Assembly (NCBI RefSeq): GCF_020076305.1
Contig: NZ_JAIQXE010000001.1
Coordinates: 1,426,001-1,490,000, forward strand
Direction: 5' to 3'
DNA from: Flavihumibacter profundi
GTDB taxonomy: Bacteria > Bacteroidota > Bacteroidia > Chitinophagales > Chitinophagaceae
Length of the DNA: 64,000 bases
Shown: in pieces, positions 16,088-26,179 of the stretch
How the letters are laid out: every line of letters begins with the position of its first letter
How positions within the stretch are numbered: the first letter of the stretch is position 1
Translations under genes and position numbers: made by a program
The notes under the pieces: generated by a model
What the model was told of the DNA's origin: nothing
The model's input: the letters and a program-made list of their open reading frames with translations, nothing else
Database searches by the model: none

Positions 16088-17035
16088 CTACTGATTTTGA
16101 AGGTTTTCCAACATATCAGCGGTCATTTTGGGCAGGTCAAATTCATGCTGCCAGCCCCAATCACTCCTGGCAACACTATCATCAATGCTTTGCGGCCAGC
16201 TATCAGCTATTGCTTGACGATAGTCGGGCTTATAACTCATGCTGAATTCCGGTATATGCTTTCTGATTGCATCCCCTATTTCTTTTGGCGAAAAGCTCAT
16301 TCCCGATAAATTATAAGAAGTACGTACTGAAATTTTTTCCGCGGGTGCTTCCATCAGTTCAATAGTTGCACGGATTGCATCTGGCATATACATCATGGGC
16401 AAGTAAGTATCCTCTTTAAGGAAGCTGGTATATTTTTTTGATTCCAGGGCTTCATGAAAAATTTCCACGGCATAATCGGTGGTTCCACCGCCTGGGGCCG
16501 ATTTATAGCTGATCAATCCCGGATACCGCAGGCTGCGAACATCTACCCTAAAGCGTTGATAATAATAATTGCACCAGAATTCCCCGGCATATTTGGAAAT
16601 GCCATATACAGTAGTGGGCTCAATGATGGTATACTGCGGGCAGTTAAATTTTGGTGAAGTTGGTCCGAATACTGCTATGGAAGACGGCCAGTACACTTTG
16701 TGCAGTTGTTCTTCCCGGGCAATATCCAGCACATTCAGCAGGCTTTGCATATTCAGGTGCCAGGCCAGGTTAGGATTTTTTTCGCCGGTGGCAGATAAAA
16801 TGGCCGCCAGAAGATATACCTGGGTAATGTTTTGGCGGATAACCTGAACATGAAGCATTTCCTTATTCAATGCATCAATAGAGACATAAGGGCCGGTTCC
16901 TTTCAGCAATTCATTTTCTTCGCGCAGGTCTGAGGCCACTACGCTGTTGTTGCCGTAAATTTTCCTTAACGCGAGGGTCAACTCTACGCCAATTTGTCCG
17001 CAGGCACCAATTACCAGGATTTTTTCTTTTGTCAT
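16088..17035 (-). CDS. NAD-dependent epimerase/dehydratase, L-threonine 3-dehydrogenase-like
   Basis: The 315-residue extended short-chain dehydrogenase starts with the NAD loop 'LVIGACGQIGVELTLALRKIYG' and has 'WPSSIAVFGPTSPK' and the YxxxK active site 'TVYGISKYAGEFW'. The combination GACGQIG plus 'LRYPGLIS' and a C-terminal 'DDSVARSDWGWQHEFDLPKM' resembles the SDR-type L-threonine 3-dehydrogenase of Bacteroidota, which oxidises threonine to 2-amino-3-oxobutyrate. No 2-amino-3-ketobutyrate CoA ligase gene is next to it, so a different sugar or amino-acid substrate remains possible. A TAGGTTTG promoter element lies 19 bases upstream. Confidence 0.85.
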   Translation of the reverse strand: MTKEKILVIGACGQIGVELTLALRKIYGNNSVVASDLREENELLKGTGPYVSIDALNKEMLHVQVIRQNITQVYLLAAILSATGEKNPNLAWHLNMQSLLNVLDIAREEQLHKVYWPSSIAVFGPTSPKFNCPQYTIIEPTTVYGISKYAGEFWCNYYYQRFRVDVRSLRYPGLISYKSAPGGGTTDYAVEIFHEALESKKYTSFLKEDTYLPMMYMPDAIRATIELMEAPAEKISVRTSYNLSGMSFSPKEIGDAIRKHIPEFSMSYKPDYRQAIADSWPQSIDDSVARSDWGWQHEFDLPKMTADMLENLQNQ

Positions 17036-17054
17036 TTACTATTACTTGAAGTTG

Positions 17055-17062
17055 CAAACCTA
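17055..17062 (-). promoter_or_regulatory. -7 promoter element for the threonine-dehydrogenase-like gene
   Basis: TAGGTTTG on the minus strand matches TAnnTTTG, 19 bases upstream of the ATG at 17035. No convincing -33 element was found. Confidence 0.5.
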
Positions 17063-17162
17063 AAAAAGAATGCTGGTTATTGGTACTGGTTTGGGAATCG
17101 TTTTAATATGTTGCTTTCCCCCGCTCCGGTAACCACTTGCCATTTCTTCCTACCTTCGCAGG

Positions 17163-17984
17163 ATGGAACCATTCTTAAAAGACCTGTTTAAGGGCCAGAC
17201 ATATGACGAAAAGAATTTTTTCCTTATTGCAGGCCCCTGTGTTATCGAAAGTGAAGCATTGCTGATGGAAGTTGCGGAAAAAGTTAGCGGAATCTGCAAA
17301 AACATGGGTATCCCCTATATTTTTAAGTCGTCCTACCGTAAGGCAAACAGGACAAGTGCCAGTTCATTTACAGGCTTGGGAGATAACCTTGGACTGAGTC
17401 TTTTGAAAAAAACAGGAGATACTTTTCATTTACCTACTACCACAGATATCCATGCGCATGATGAGGCTGCACCGGCTGCAGCTTATGCCGATATTCTACA
17501 GATCCCGGCATTTTTATGCAGGCAAACCGATTTGCTGGTTGCAGCAGCGGAAACCGGGAAAGTAATCAATGTTAAAAAAGGACAGTTTTTGAGTGGCCCG
17601 GCCATGAAATTTGCTGTAGAAAAAATACGCCAGGCAGGTAATAACAAAATTATATTAACTGAACGGGGTACTACTTTTGGGTACCAGGACCTGGTCGTTG
17701 ATTTTCGTAATATTCCCTGGATGAAAGAACACGGAGTACCAGTGGTAATGGATGTAACCCATAGCCTGCAACAACCCAACCAAACCAGTGGTATAACAGG
17801 GGGAAACCCTCAACTCATTGGTACCATCGCAAAAGCTGCACTTGCCGCAGGAGCAGATGGACTTTTTATAGAAACACATCCTAATCCGGCTGTGGCAAAA
17901 AGCGATGGGGCAAATATGCTGCACCTTGATCTCCTGGAAAACCTGTTAATTGACCTGGTTAAGCTCCGAAAGGCTCTTTTATAG
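17163..17984 (+). CDS. kdsA: 3-deoxy-8-phosphooctulonate synthase
   Basis: KdsA condenses phosphoenolpyruvate with arabinose 5-phosphate to make KDO 8-phosphate for lipopolysaccharide. The 273-residue protein shows 'FFLIAGPCVIESEALL', 'FKSSYRKANRTSASSFTGLG' and 'LQIPAFLCRQTDLLVAAA'. Further matches are 'NVKKGQFLSGPAM', 'ILTERGTTFGYQDLVVDFRNIP', 'VVMDVTHSLQQPN' and 'GLFIETHPNPAVAKSDGANM', all family hallmarks. A near-consensus TACCTTCG at 17151-17158 lies just before the ATG. The gene is divergent from the dehydrogenase. Confidence 0.97.
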   Translation: MEPFLKDLFKGQTYDEKNFFLIAGPCVIESEALLMEVAEKVSGICKNMGIPYIFKSSYRKANRTSASSFTGLGDNLGLSLLKKTGDTFHLPTTTDIHAHDEAAPAAAYADILQIPAFLCRQTDLLVAAAETGKVINVKKGQFLSGPAMKFAVEKIRQAGNNKIILTERGTTFGYQDLVVDFRNIPWMKEHGVPVVMDVTHSLQQPNQTSGITGGNPQLIGTIAKAALAAGADGLFIETHPNPAVAKSDGANMLHLDLLENLLIDLVKLRKALL

Positions 17985-18158
17985 GTGATTCACTCATTAA
18001 AAATGTTAAATAGCCCAATTCCCGGGTCGCATATACCATTCCGGCCTATTATTTTCGTTAGTTCATAGAATAATCAGGGAGACAAAGGTTCGAATAATTA
18101 TTTTTATCCCTAAATAACCCGGGTCCTGAAAAAAACACACGTCATAATTACTGACATT

Positions 18159-21100
18159 TTGGACATCCTGCTCTTGCTGGTGGTTTTTTGTTACCTGCTA
18201 TTACAAACTTCATTTGTACAGAATTTCCTGGTTCAGCAGGCCGCATCAAGGTTGTCGAAAGCACTAAATACCGAGGTAAAAATTTCACATGTCGATTTGA
18301 AGTTTTTCAATACCCTGGAACTTAAAGGAACCCTGGTCCGCGACCATAATAAAGACACCTTGCTGTATGCGGGAGCCTTACAGGTAAATATTACCGACTG
18401 GTTCTTCCTGAAAGATAAAATTGAACTGAAACATATCGGACTGGAAAATACCCTCGTTTACCTGCACCGGCGTGATTCGATGTGGAATTACCAGTTCCTT
18501 ATCGACTTTTTCTCCTCCCCCACAACTACGAAAAAAGATAACCCCATTTCGCTGACCCTTAAAACAGTGGATATTAAGAATATCAGGGTCATGCAGCATG
18601 ATGAATGGCGAGGTGAAAACCTGGGACTTTCATTAGCCCTGCTTCACCTGGAGACGGATGAATTTAACCTGGCAAATAAAAGCATCCGGCTAAAAGACCT
18701 AACCATTAAGGAACCTGTTTTCTCTATTTATAATTATCCTGGATTCAGGCCTCCCTTAAGCCCAAACCCTAACGATACAATCCCTGCAAATAACCCTGAT
18801 CACCTCCGCTGGAATTCAGGGAAATGGTTCCTGGCGATCAATAACCTGTCAATCGAAAACGGCGCGTTCAGGAATGACGTTCAAACTGACAGGAAGCCTT
18901 ACTATTATTTTGATGGCGCACATTTTCAGTTTACACGCATCAATGGCAAATTCACCGGTGTAAAACTGGTAAACGATACAATCAGTGGTGCTGCACAGCT
19001 CACAACCCGCGAAAGAAGCGGATTCGAAGTAAAACAACTCAAGGCCAATATCCGCTTTCACCCAGAAGCGATGGAATTCAGGCAACTGAATATCCGCACC
19101 AATAAAAGCCATCTGCAGAATTATTTCGCAATGCGTTACGACACTTTCGATAATATGAGCGAGTTCATTGAAAAAGTACGGATGGAAGGTAATTTTACAG
19201 ATGCTGTAATTCATAGTGATGATATCGCATTCTTTGCACCAGAATTAAAAGACTGGAATAAGCGCTTAGTGGTTACCGGTAAAGTGAAGGGTACGGTTGA
19301 AGACATGAGCGGCCAAAACCTGGTGGTGCATGCTGGTAATAATACAAAACTTAGTGGGGAATTTACCATGAAGGGATTGCCTGACCTTGACAAAACCTTT
19401 CTTGATTTTACCGCCAATGATTTCCACACCACATATGCCGATTTACAGAAAATAGTTCCGGAAATAAACCAGATTAAGGACCTTCGGATTGACCGGTTGG
19501 AATACATGAACTTCAAGGGGAACTTTACAGGTTACTTCAGGAATTTTGTTACTTATGGTACCATTGAAACAGCACTGGGTGTAATCAGGACTGATGTGAA
19601 TATGAAAATACCCGCTAAGGGAGCTCCGGCTTACAAGGGCACCATACGAACCGAAGGATTTAAATTGGGCAGTTTTACAAATACACCCCAAATTGGAAGT
19701 TTGGCCTTTGCTGGTGATATCCTTGGAAAAGGCTTTACGTTGGGTAGTCTTGACGCATCCTTAAACGGGAACCTTGCCTTTATTGAATACAATGGATACA
19801 AGTATTCAGATATTTCAGTGGATGGTAAACTGGCCAACCGCTTGTTCAACGGAAACCTTGCCATAAACGATGAACACCTTGAAGCTACATTAAAAGGCCT
19901 TGTAGACCTGTCGGGTAAAGTTCCCAGGTTCGATTTTAATGCGCTGATCAATAATGCTAATTTGCGCAATTTAAACTTCACCAAAGACGAGGTCGACTTT
20001 AACGGCACGTTTAATGTGAATTTTGTAGGCAGCACCATCGATAACTTTATTGGAGAAGCCCGGGTTTCAGATGCTTCTGTATTTAAAAACGGGCAAAGGA
20101 TTTCCTTTGATTCCTTATATGTTGAATCATCCCTTCAAAGCAATGGCAATAAAACCATAACCGTAAAAAGCAATGAATTTGAAGGCATATTAGCAGGTGA
20201 ATTTAATATCAGTTCATTACCCGACGCCTTCCAGACCTTTCTCAACCGCTATTACCCAAGTTATATTGCCGCATCAAAAAAGAAAGTCAGCAATAATTTC
20301 AGCTTTTTTGTCACCACCAGGAAAGTTGATGATTATCTTGATTTACTGGATAAAAATCTAAAGGGATTCAACTACTCTACCATAAACGGGCAGGTAAACA
20401 CCCGTGAAAATATTTTTGGATTTGATGCTGATATACCGCAATTCGGTTATAAAAAACTTGGCTTCTACAATGCAAAGCTAAAAGCCAGGGGTACCTACGA
20501 TTCATTGGATGTATCCACAAGTATTGGGGATATTTTTGTAAATGACAGCCTTCATTTTCCAGGAACGCAGCTCTCAGTAAAATCAAGTAATGATATATCG
20601 CTTGTTAATATACAAACAAGTGCAAACCAGACCCTAAAGAAGGCCAATATATCTGGCGAAGTACAAACACTTAAAAATGGTGTCAGGGTCATGTTCCACC
20701 CCTCAAGTTTCGACATCAATGAAAATCAATGGAGCATAGACAAAGGTGGGGAACTTATCCTTAGTCGTGAACTGGTAACTTCAGATGGCATTCGCCTATA
20801 TAGCGGTGACCAGGAAATATTAATCACTTCCACGCCTTCTTCAATAGGCAAAGGGAACGACCTGAAAATTGATTTACAAAAAATAAATATCGGCGACTTC
20901 TCCCCATTCTTTGTAAAAAGTAACAGGCTGGAAGGATTATTATCCGGCTCTGTAGAAATAATTGAACCTTTTGGAAACCTGCAGGTTGAAGCCATAGCCA
21001 GGGCAGAACAATTCAGGCTAGACAATGATTCCATCGGCAGCATTGACCTTGCGACAACTTATGGCGTCAAATCCGGAAAAGTTGCATTCAAAACCATCTC

Positions 21101-22916
21101 AGTTAATGAAGGCTATAATTTTGATATCGCGGGAATTGTGAATACAAAAGACAGCCTGTCGGATGAAATAGATATCAATACAAATTTCAACCAAACCAGG
21201 ATCAATCTTTTACAACAATACCTTACCGGCATTTTCAGTAAACTGGAAGGTAAGGCCACAGGTAATCTTAGAATAAAGGGCAAAGCTAATAACCTAAAAT
21301 ACATTGGAGATGTAAGTTTGAATGATGGCGGACTATTGGTAGATTATACGAAAGTATATTACAAAATACCTGCGGCCCAGGTGAAGTTTACAGACGGGCT
21401 AATTGACTTTGGAAAATTTCAAATTGAAGATACCATCGGGAATAAAGGCGAATTAACCGAAGGGAAATTGTACCACAACAATTTCAAGGATATGGCTTTT
21501 GACTTTAAAGTACGTACCAATAAATTGCTCTTGTTAAATACTACAAAAGTCGATAATAAGTTATTTTATGGTAATGTGATTGGCAAAGCTAATATGAGTT
21601 TTAGCGGGCCAACGTATGAAATGAATATGGACATCAGCGGTGAACCAACCGACAGCAGTAAAATTTACATCGCCACTGAATCCGGTCGGGAAAGTGCTGA
21701 AGCCGATTTCATTGTGTGGAAACAGTATGGAAAAGAAATGGAAGCCTACAGGCCTTATGGCCAAAGCAGCAATTTGGTGGTGTCGATGGATATTACTGCC
21801 AATAATAAGGCAACAGTATACATGATCATTGATGAAACTACCGGCGATATTATACAGGCCAGGGGCAATGGCAACCTTAAAATGCGGGTAGGTACCAATG
21901 AAGACCTTAGCATGAATGGCCGGTACGAAATTGAAAGCGGATATTACAATTTTAATTTCCAGGCATGGAAGAAAACCTTCAAACTGTTGCCTGACCGGGG
22001 CAATTCAATTTCCTGGAATGGAGATCCTTATGAGGCACAGTTGAAAATCGATGCGCTGTATGAAGCAGATAATGTCCGGTTCAGTGACCTGCTCAGCAGT
22101 GGTGGTTTTAGTGTAACCAGCGAGGACGTAAAACGCTACAGGGGAAAGGTTAATGTAATTGCAAGTATTACCGACAGGTTAACAGCCCCGAAAATTAAAT
22201 TCCAGATTGAACTTCCCGATAATAGTGCATTGAAAAACAATTCAGAAGCACAGGCTCTCATTTCTGTCATCCAAAGGGATGAGAACGAATTAAATAAACA
22301 GGTTTCTTATCTAATCCTGTTTAATACTTTCGGTCCGCTCACCGCAGCCGGAAGCACCACCAGTAACTCCGGTGCATTTGCCAATGCTGCGTTTGAAAGC
22401 CTGGTGGTAAATAGTATATCCGGATTTTTATCCAGTGTATTAACTAATGAATTTTCCAAGTTATTGCAGAATGTATTTAATGATAAAAGCCTGAAAATAA
22501 ACTTCAGTGCTTCATTATATAGCGGCACAAATATTACCGGGCAAAGTAATTCACAGATCACTTTACCCGATCGCACAAATGTAAACCTTAGTGTTGCAAA
22601 AAGCTACATGAATGAACGGCTAACCTTTGTAGTTGGCAGTGCTATTGATTTTGGAATCAGCGCACAGCAGGCTACTACTTTCCAGTTCCTTCCTGATGTT
22701 AATGCTGAATACAAACTGACTCCGGATGGTAAATTCAGGATAAATTTCTTTTACCGTAACAACTGGAGTTATATCGCCCAATCTGCCCTGCAACGCTCCG
22801 GTGTCAGTTTTTCTTATCGCCGTGAATTTGACAGGTTTGCCGATTTATTCCGGAAGAAGAAAAAAAAGAAACCGGCTATCATTGATATTCCGGGAAATGC
22901 AAGTATCGAGCAGTAA
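18159..22916 (+). CDS. tamB: TamB-domain protein (translocation/assembly module homologue)
   Basis: This 1,585-residue AsmA/TamB-type protein has an N-terminal transmembrane helix ('ILLLLVVFCYLLLQTSFVQ'), 'NFLVQQAASRLSKALNTEVKISHVDL', a very long beta-rich repeat body, and a C-terminal DUF490/TamB domain near residues 1150-1560 ending with a basic tail. The family spans the periplasm and takes part in lipid transport or outer-membrane assembly. The start is a problem: the TTG at 18159 was used, but the frame is open back to 18114, no in-frame ATG exists for over 100 codons, and the extra residues (RVLKKT...) look homologous to other TamB N-termini. A non-ATG start is therefore likely. Confidence 0.9.
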   Translation: MDILLLLVVFCYLLLQTSFVQNFLVQQAASRLSKALNTEVKISHVDLKFFNTLELKGTLVRDHNKDTLLYAGALQVNITDWFFLKDKIELKHIGLENTLVYLHRRDSMWNYQFLIDFFSSPTTTKKDNPISLTLKTVDIKNIRVMQHDEWRGENLGLSLALLHLETDEFNLANKSIRLKDLTIKEPVFSIYNYPGFRPPLSPNPNDTIPANNPDHLRWNSGKWFLAINNLSIENGAFRNDVQTDRKPYYYFDGAHFQFTRINGKFTGVKLVNDTISGAAQLTTRERSGFEVKQLKANIRFHPEAMEFRQLNIRTNKSHLQNYFAMRYDTFDNMSEFIEKVRMEGNFTDAVIHSDDIAFFAPELKDWNKRLVVTGKVKGTVEDMSGQNLVVHAGNNTKLSGEFTMKGLPDLDKTFLDFTANDFHTTYADLQKIVPEINQIKDLRIDRLEYMNFKGNFTGYFRNFVTYGTIETALGVIRTDVNMKIPAKGAPAYKGTIRTEGFKLGSFTNTPQIGSLAFAGDILGKGFTLGSLDASLNGNLAFIEYNGYKYSDISVDGKLANRLFNGNLAINDEHLEATLKGLVDLSGKVPRFDFNALINNANLRNLNFTKDEVDFNGTFNVNFVGSTIDNFIGEARVSDASVFKNGQRISFDSLYVESSLQSNGNKTITVKSNEFEGILAGEFNISSLPDAFQTFLNRYYPSYIAASKKKVSNNFSFFVTTRKVDDYLDLLDKNLKGFNYSTINGQVNTRENIFGFDADIPQFGYKKLGFYNAKLKARGTYDSLDVSTSIGDIFVNDSLHFPGTQLSVKSSNDISLVNIQTSANQTLKKANISGEVQTLKNGVRVMFHPSSFDINENQWSIDKGGELILSRELVTSDGIRLYSGDQEILITSTPSSIGKGNDLKIDLQKINIGDFSPFFVKSNRLEGLLSGSVEIIEPFGNLQVEAIARAEQFRLDNDSIGSIDLATTYGVKSGKVAFKTISVNEGYNFDIAGIVNTKDSLSDEIDINTNFNQTRINLLQQYLTGIFSKLEGKATGNLRIKGKANNLKYIGDVSLNDGGLLVDYTKVYYKIPAAQVKFTDGLIDFGKFQIEDTIGNKGELTEGKLYHNNFKDMAFDFKVRTNKLLLLNTTKVDNKLFYGNVIGKANMSFSGPTYEMNMDISGEPTDSSKIYIATESGRESAEADFIVWKQYGKEMEAYRPYGQSSNLVVSMDITANNKATVYMIIDETTGDIIQARGNGNLKMRVGTNEDLSMNGRYEIESGYYNFNFQAWKKTFKLLPDRGNSISWNGDPYEAQLKIDALYEADNVRFSDLLSSGGFSVTSEDVKRYRGKVNVIASITDRLTAPKIKFQIELPDNSALKNNSEAQALISVIQRDENELNKQVSYLILFNTFGPLTAAGSTTSNSGAFANAAFESLVVNSISGFLSSVLTNEFSKLLQNVFNDKSLKINFSASLYSGTNITGQSNSQITLPDRTNVNLSVAKSYMNERLTFVVGSAIDFGISAQQATTFQFLPDVNAEYKLTPDGKFRINFFYRNNWSYIAQSALQRSGVSFSYRREFDRFADLFRKKKKKKPAIIDIPGNASIEQ

Positions 22917-22936
22917 AAAAAAACTGTGGCATATCT

Positions 22937-24142
22937 CTACTCCCCTTCCATGATCTTATGGCCGAGTTTATCCCTTTTTGTCCGGAGGTATTTTTCATTA
23001 TGCGGATTGGCCTTTATTTTGATGGGAACAGACTCAACGATTTCGAGGCCATAACCAACCAGTCCGGCGCGTTTTTTCGGATTATTACTGATTAACCTGA
23101 TCTTGGTAATATTCAGGTGGCGAAGAATCTGGGCACCAACGCCATAATCCCGTTTATCCATCGGGAATCCCAGGTGGAGATTGGCTTCAACAGTATCCAT
23201 TCCTTCCTCTTGCAATTTATATGCCCTTAACTTATTCATCAGGCCAATTCCCCGGCCTTCCTGGTTCATATATAAAACCACCCCTTTCCCGGCAGCTTCC
23301 ACCATTTCAAGGGCTTTATGCAATTGTTCACCACAGTCGCAACGTAGGGATGCCAGTATATCACCGGTAAAACAGGAAGAATGCACCCTAACCAGGATCG
23401 GCTCGTCTTTTTCCCATTCGCCCTTTACAAGGGCCATATGTTCATTCTGCGTATGTTTTTCCCGGAAAGCGACCATCTTGAAATGACCATATTTCGTAGG
23501 CATATCTACAAGCACAACTTCTTCAATCAGGGAGTCTCTTTTAAGGCGGAATTCTATAAGGTCCTTGATGGAGATCAGTTTCATGCCGAATTTTCTGGCA
23601 AGGATTTCCAATTGGGGCAGTCGGGCCATTGTTCCGTCTTCATTCAATATTTCTACAAGGACCCCTGCCGGTTCTAATCCGGCCAAACGGGCCAGGTCTA
23701 TTGAAGCTTCTGTATGTCCGGCTCTTCTGAGAACACCCCCCTTTTTTGCCCTGAGCGGGAAAATATGTCCCGGGCGGCCCAGGTCATCAGGCCTCGTTGC
23801 CGGATCTATTAATGCCTGAACAGTTTTTGCACGGTCATGTGCAGAAATTCCTGTAGTACAACCATGACCTAATAAATCTACTGATACGGTGAAAGCAGTT
23901 TCATGCAAAGCAGTATTGCTGTTAACCATCATTTCCAGGTGGAGTTCATCGCAGCGGTCTTCAACGAGCGTGGCGCAGATCAAACCCCGGCCTTCCTTAC
24001 TCATGAAATTGATCACTTCGGGAGTAACATGTCTTGCGGCAATGACAAAATCACCTTCATTTTCACGGTCTTCGTCATCTACCACAATTACCATTTTACC
24101 GTTCCGAATATCATCCAGTGCAGATTCAATACTATCCAGCAT
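22937..24142 (-). CDS. ribBA: Bifunctional 3,4-dihydroxy-2-butanone-4-phosphate synthase / GTP cyclohydrolase II
   Basis: RibBA supplies both precursors of riboflavin. The 401-residue protein starts at the inner ATG 24142 ([12 protein letters not shown]), since a TAGTTTTG promoter lies between it and the longer ORF start. The N-terminal RibB domain shows '[17 protein letters not shown]', '[14 protein letters not shown]'-type motifs and '[15 protein letters not shown]'. The C-terminal RibA domain shows the zinc-binding '[22 protein letters not shown]', '[18 protein letters not shown]' and '[18 protein letters not shown]'. It converges on tamB. Confidence 0.97.
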   Translation of the reverse strand: MLDSIESALDDIRNGKMVIVVDDEDRENEGDFVIAARHVTPEVINFMSKEGRGLICATLVEDRCDELHLEMMVNSNTALHETAFTVSVDLLGHGCTTGISAHDRAKTVQALIDPATRPDDLGRPGHIFPLRAKKGGVLRRAGHTEASIDLARLAGLEPAGVLVEILNEDGTMARLPQLEILARKFGMKLISIKDLIEFRLKRDSLIEEVVLVDMPTKYGHFKMVAFREKHTQNEHMALVKGEWEKDEPILVRVHSSCFTGDILASLRCDCGEQLHKALEMVEAAGKGVVLYMNQEGRGIGLMNKLRAYKLQEEGMDTVEANLHLGFPMDKRDYGVGAQILRHLNITKIRLISNNPKKRAGLVGYGLEIVESVPIKIKANPHNEKYLRTKRDKLGHKIMEGE

Positions 24143-24156
24143 AAAGAATATTTGTA

Positions 24157-24164
24157 CAAAACTA
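24157..24164 (-). promoter_or_regulatory. -7 promoter element for ribBA
   Basis: TAGTTTTG on the minus strand matches TAnnTTTG and lies 14 bases upstream of ATG 24142. It excludes the upstream ORF start at 24259. No FMN riboswitch fold is evident in this short leader. Confidence 0.6.
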
Positions 24165-24207
24165 ACAATTATTAGCCGGGGATGTTCGGAACAAGTCCTT
24201 GTTCCGG

Positions 24208-25035
24208 TTAAGCCTTCCCACAGGCCCAGTCCAGGAACAACGGCATCGCTTTGGACCATGTGGCAATGTCGTGTCGCCCATCAGCAAGTTCCAGGTAAAC
24301 GATATCCTTTTCTGTATTATAGCCTTTTTTATCCAACTCTGCAATAAGATCAAGCGTATCATCAATAGAGTCGATTATACCATTATTGTTGCGGTCATTG
24401 GTTTCATCGAGCGTTCCGGTTACGAAAAAGAATTTCAGCCAGGGAGCGTAACTGCCCTTGCGCACGAGCTCATGCATAATCCGGTGTATATCATCATTAT
24501 ATTCCGGATCGTCCTGGTCAATAGTACGCCACCAAAGTGACCCGGAAAAGACTCCGACTTTAGTAAACTCATGGGGATGGGCCCAAACAATATCAAGTGC
24601 ACTTAGCCCGCCCAGTGAAAAACCAGCAAACCATTTTTCCCTGAATTCAGGAATAGCCAGCCTTTGCCTGACAAGGGGAAGCAATTCTTCAAATATAAAT
24701 AAGGTATATGCTTCAGCTTTATTTCCCCGGCCAAGGTAATCAGGGATACCAGCTGTGCCGTATTCCATTTTCCTTTGTTCGCCGGCATGAATAGCGACGC
24801 AAACAAACTGGCCAGGGGAATTTTTCCGCAAGGATTCATCCAGCATGGCCTTCAAACCAAGCTCTTCCATGTTCTGACCGTCATTAATTAAAAGCAAAGC
24901 AGGAAGATTTGCAGCAGATAGTTGTAAAGGCAGATATATATCAGCTCTTACCTTACGTCCAAGATGGTTGGATACTATCTCCAATGCAAGAGTGTCAATA
25001 CTATTTGTTTTCTCAAGGCACATCGTGTCCGTCAT
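24208..25035 (-). CDS. Esterase of the alpha/beta-hydrolase fold (Fes/esterase D-like)
   Basis: The 275-residue cytoplasmic protein has the nucleophile elbow '[16 protein letters not shown]' and the oxyanion-region '[11 protein letters not shown]', with a C-terminal '[21 protein letters not shown]' that provides the catalytic His. The insert '[18 protein letters not shown]' resembles an EF-hand calcium loop and may place the acid residue. The family includes enterochelin-type and acyl-ester hydrolases. It is transcribed divergently from the amidoligase cluster starting at 25185 and could belong to it functionally; that is an inference from position. Confidence 0.88.
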   Translation of the reverse strand: MTDTMCLEKTNSIDTLALEIVSNHLGRKVRADIYLPLQLSAANLPALLLINDGQNMEELGLKAMLDESLRKNSPGQFVCVAIHAGEQRKMEYGTAGIPDYLGRGNKAEAYTLFIFEELLPLVRQRLAIPEFREKWFAGFSLGGLSALDIVWAHPHEFTKVGVFSGSLWWRTIDQDDPEYNDDIHRIMHELVRKGSYAPWLKFFFVTGTLDETNDRNNNGIIDSIDDTLDLIAELDKKGYNTEKDIVYLELADGRHDIATWSKAMPLFLDWACGKA

Positions 25036-25184
25036 ATCTGTTCTATCGCTTAGTCAGGTGAATGCCGGAAATTACATGTTTTTGTTGAAAAAATGGCGCA
25101 GGAATTCATTCTGTCCTAATCTTAACTTGAACAAATAATAGTATATTGAAAACAGTTAGTAATCATTAAACTGTTGCAAAGACT

Positions 25185-26138
25185 ATGAAAAAAATAGGTA
25201 TTCTATTTGGCCAGGAACGCAGTTTTCCGATGGCCTTTATTGAGCGGATAAATAGTAAAAACATAGAAGGGATATCAGCGGAAGCGGTTCGGATTGATAA
25301 AGTAATGCAAGGTGAACCTACCGAGTATTCGGTAATAGTTGACCGCATTTCACAAGACGTTCCCTTTTACCGTGCATACCTGAAAAATGCCGCGCTATGT
25401 GGAACCGCAGTCATCAACAATCCATTCTGGTGGAGTGCAGATGAAAAATTTTTCAATAATTGCCTGGCCACAAAAATTGGCGTTCCGGTACCAAAGACAG
25501 TAATTCTCCCCTCACGTGATCATCCAGCAGATACTTCAGACCAGTCTTTTAGTAACCTTGCATACCCGCTCGATTGGGAAGGCATTTTTAAATATGTTGG
25601 ATTCCCTGCATATATGAAACCATTTGCCGGCGGCGGATGGAAAAATGTTTACAAATTGACCAGTATGGACGATTTCTTTGAGAAGCACAATGAAACCGGA
25701 GAACTGGTAATGTTGCTGCAGGAAGAAATTGTATTTGATGAATATTACCGCTGCTATTGTATTGGAGGGAAGCATGTGCGCATTATGCCTTATGAGCCAC
25801 GCAACCCGCATCACCTCCGTTACCAGGCTGATTTCGCACCAAGTGCAGAACGCCTGCAACAAATGGAGGAAATTGTTTTACGCATCAATCACTACCTGGG
25901 TTATGATTTTAATACGGTGGAACTGGCATTGAGAGATGGTATTCCCTATGCAATCGATTTCTGCAACCCCGCACCAGATGCTGAAATAAAGAGTGTTGGC
26001 GAAGACAATTTCGCATGGGTAGTAGAAACTGCTGCTAATTATGCCATTGAAAAAGCCCTGGCCTTCAATCCCGGAGCCGACAATTTAACCTGGGGCGAAT
26101 ACATTAAACGCAGTGCAGCTAAAACAAAATTGATATAG
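25185..26138 (+). CDS. ATP-grasp carboxylate-amine ligase (RimK/glutathione-synthetase-like)
   Basis: The 317-residue protein has the ATP-grasp layout: an N-terminal pre-ATP domain ('GILFGQERSFPMAFIERI') and an ATP-lid strand with the binding Lys in 'FPAYMKPFAGGGWKNVYKL'. The hinge is 'MLLQEEIVFDEYYRCYCIGGKHVRI' and the metal-binding strand is 'NTVELALRDGIPYAIDFCNPAPDAE'. Enzymes of this type form an amide from a carboxylate via acyl phosphate. It is the first gene of a cluster with a GCS2 ligase and a glutamine amidotransferase. Substrate is unknown. Confidence 0.85.
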   Translation: MKKIGILFGQERSFPMAFIERINSKNIEGISAEAVRIDKVMQGEPTEYSVIVDRISQDVPFYRAYLKNAALCGTAVINNPFWWSADEKFFNNCLATKIGVPVPKTVILPSRDHPADTSDQSFSNLAYPLDWEGIFKYVGFPAYMKPFAGGGWKNVYKLTSMDDFFEKHNETGELVMLLQEEIVFDEYYRCYCIGGKHVRIMPYEPRNPHHLRYQADFAPSAERLQQMEEIVLRINHYLGYDFNTVELALRDGIPYAIDFCNPAPDAEIKSVGEDNFAWVVETAANYAIEKALAFNPGADNLTWGEYIKRSAAKTKLI

Positions 26139-26179
26139 AAAAGGTGAGCGATTCACCATTCACCCAAAAAAGCTTGCTT

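Noticed and set aside
24143-24259. 39-residue N-terminal extension of ribBA
   Set aside because: A promoter element at 24157-24164 lies inside it, the extra residues are unlike RibB N-termini, and the region overlaps the esterase gene end.
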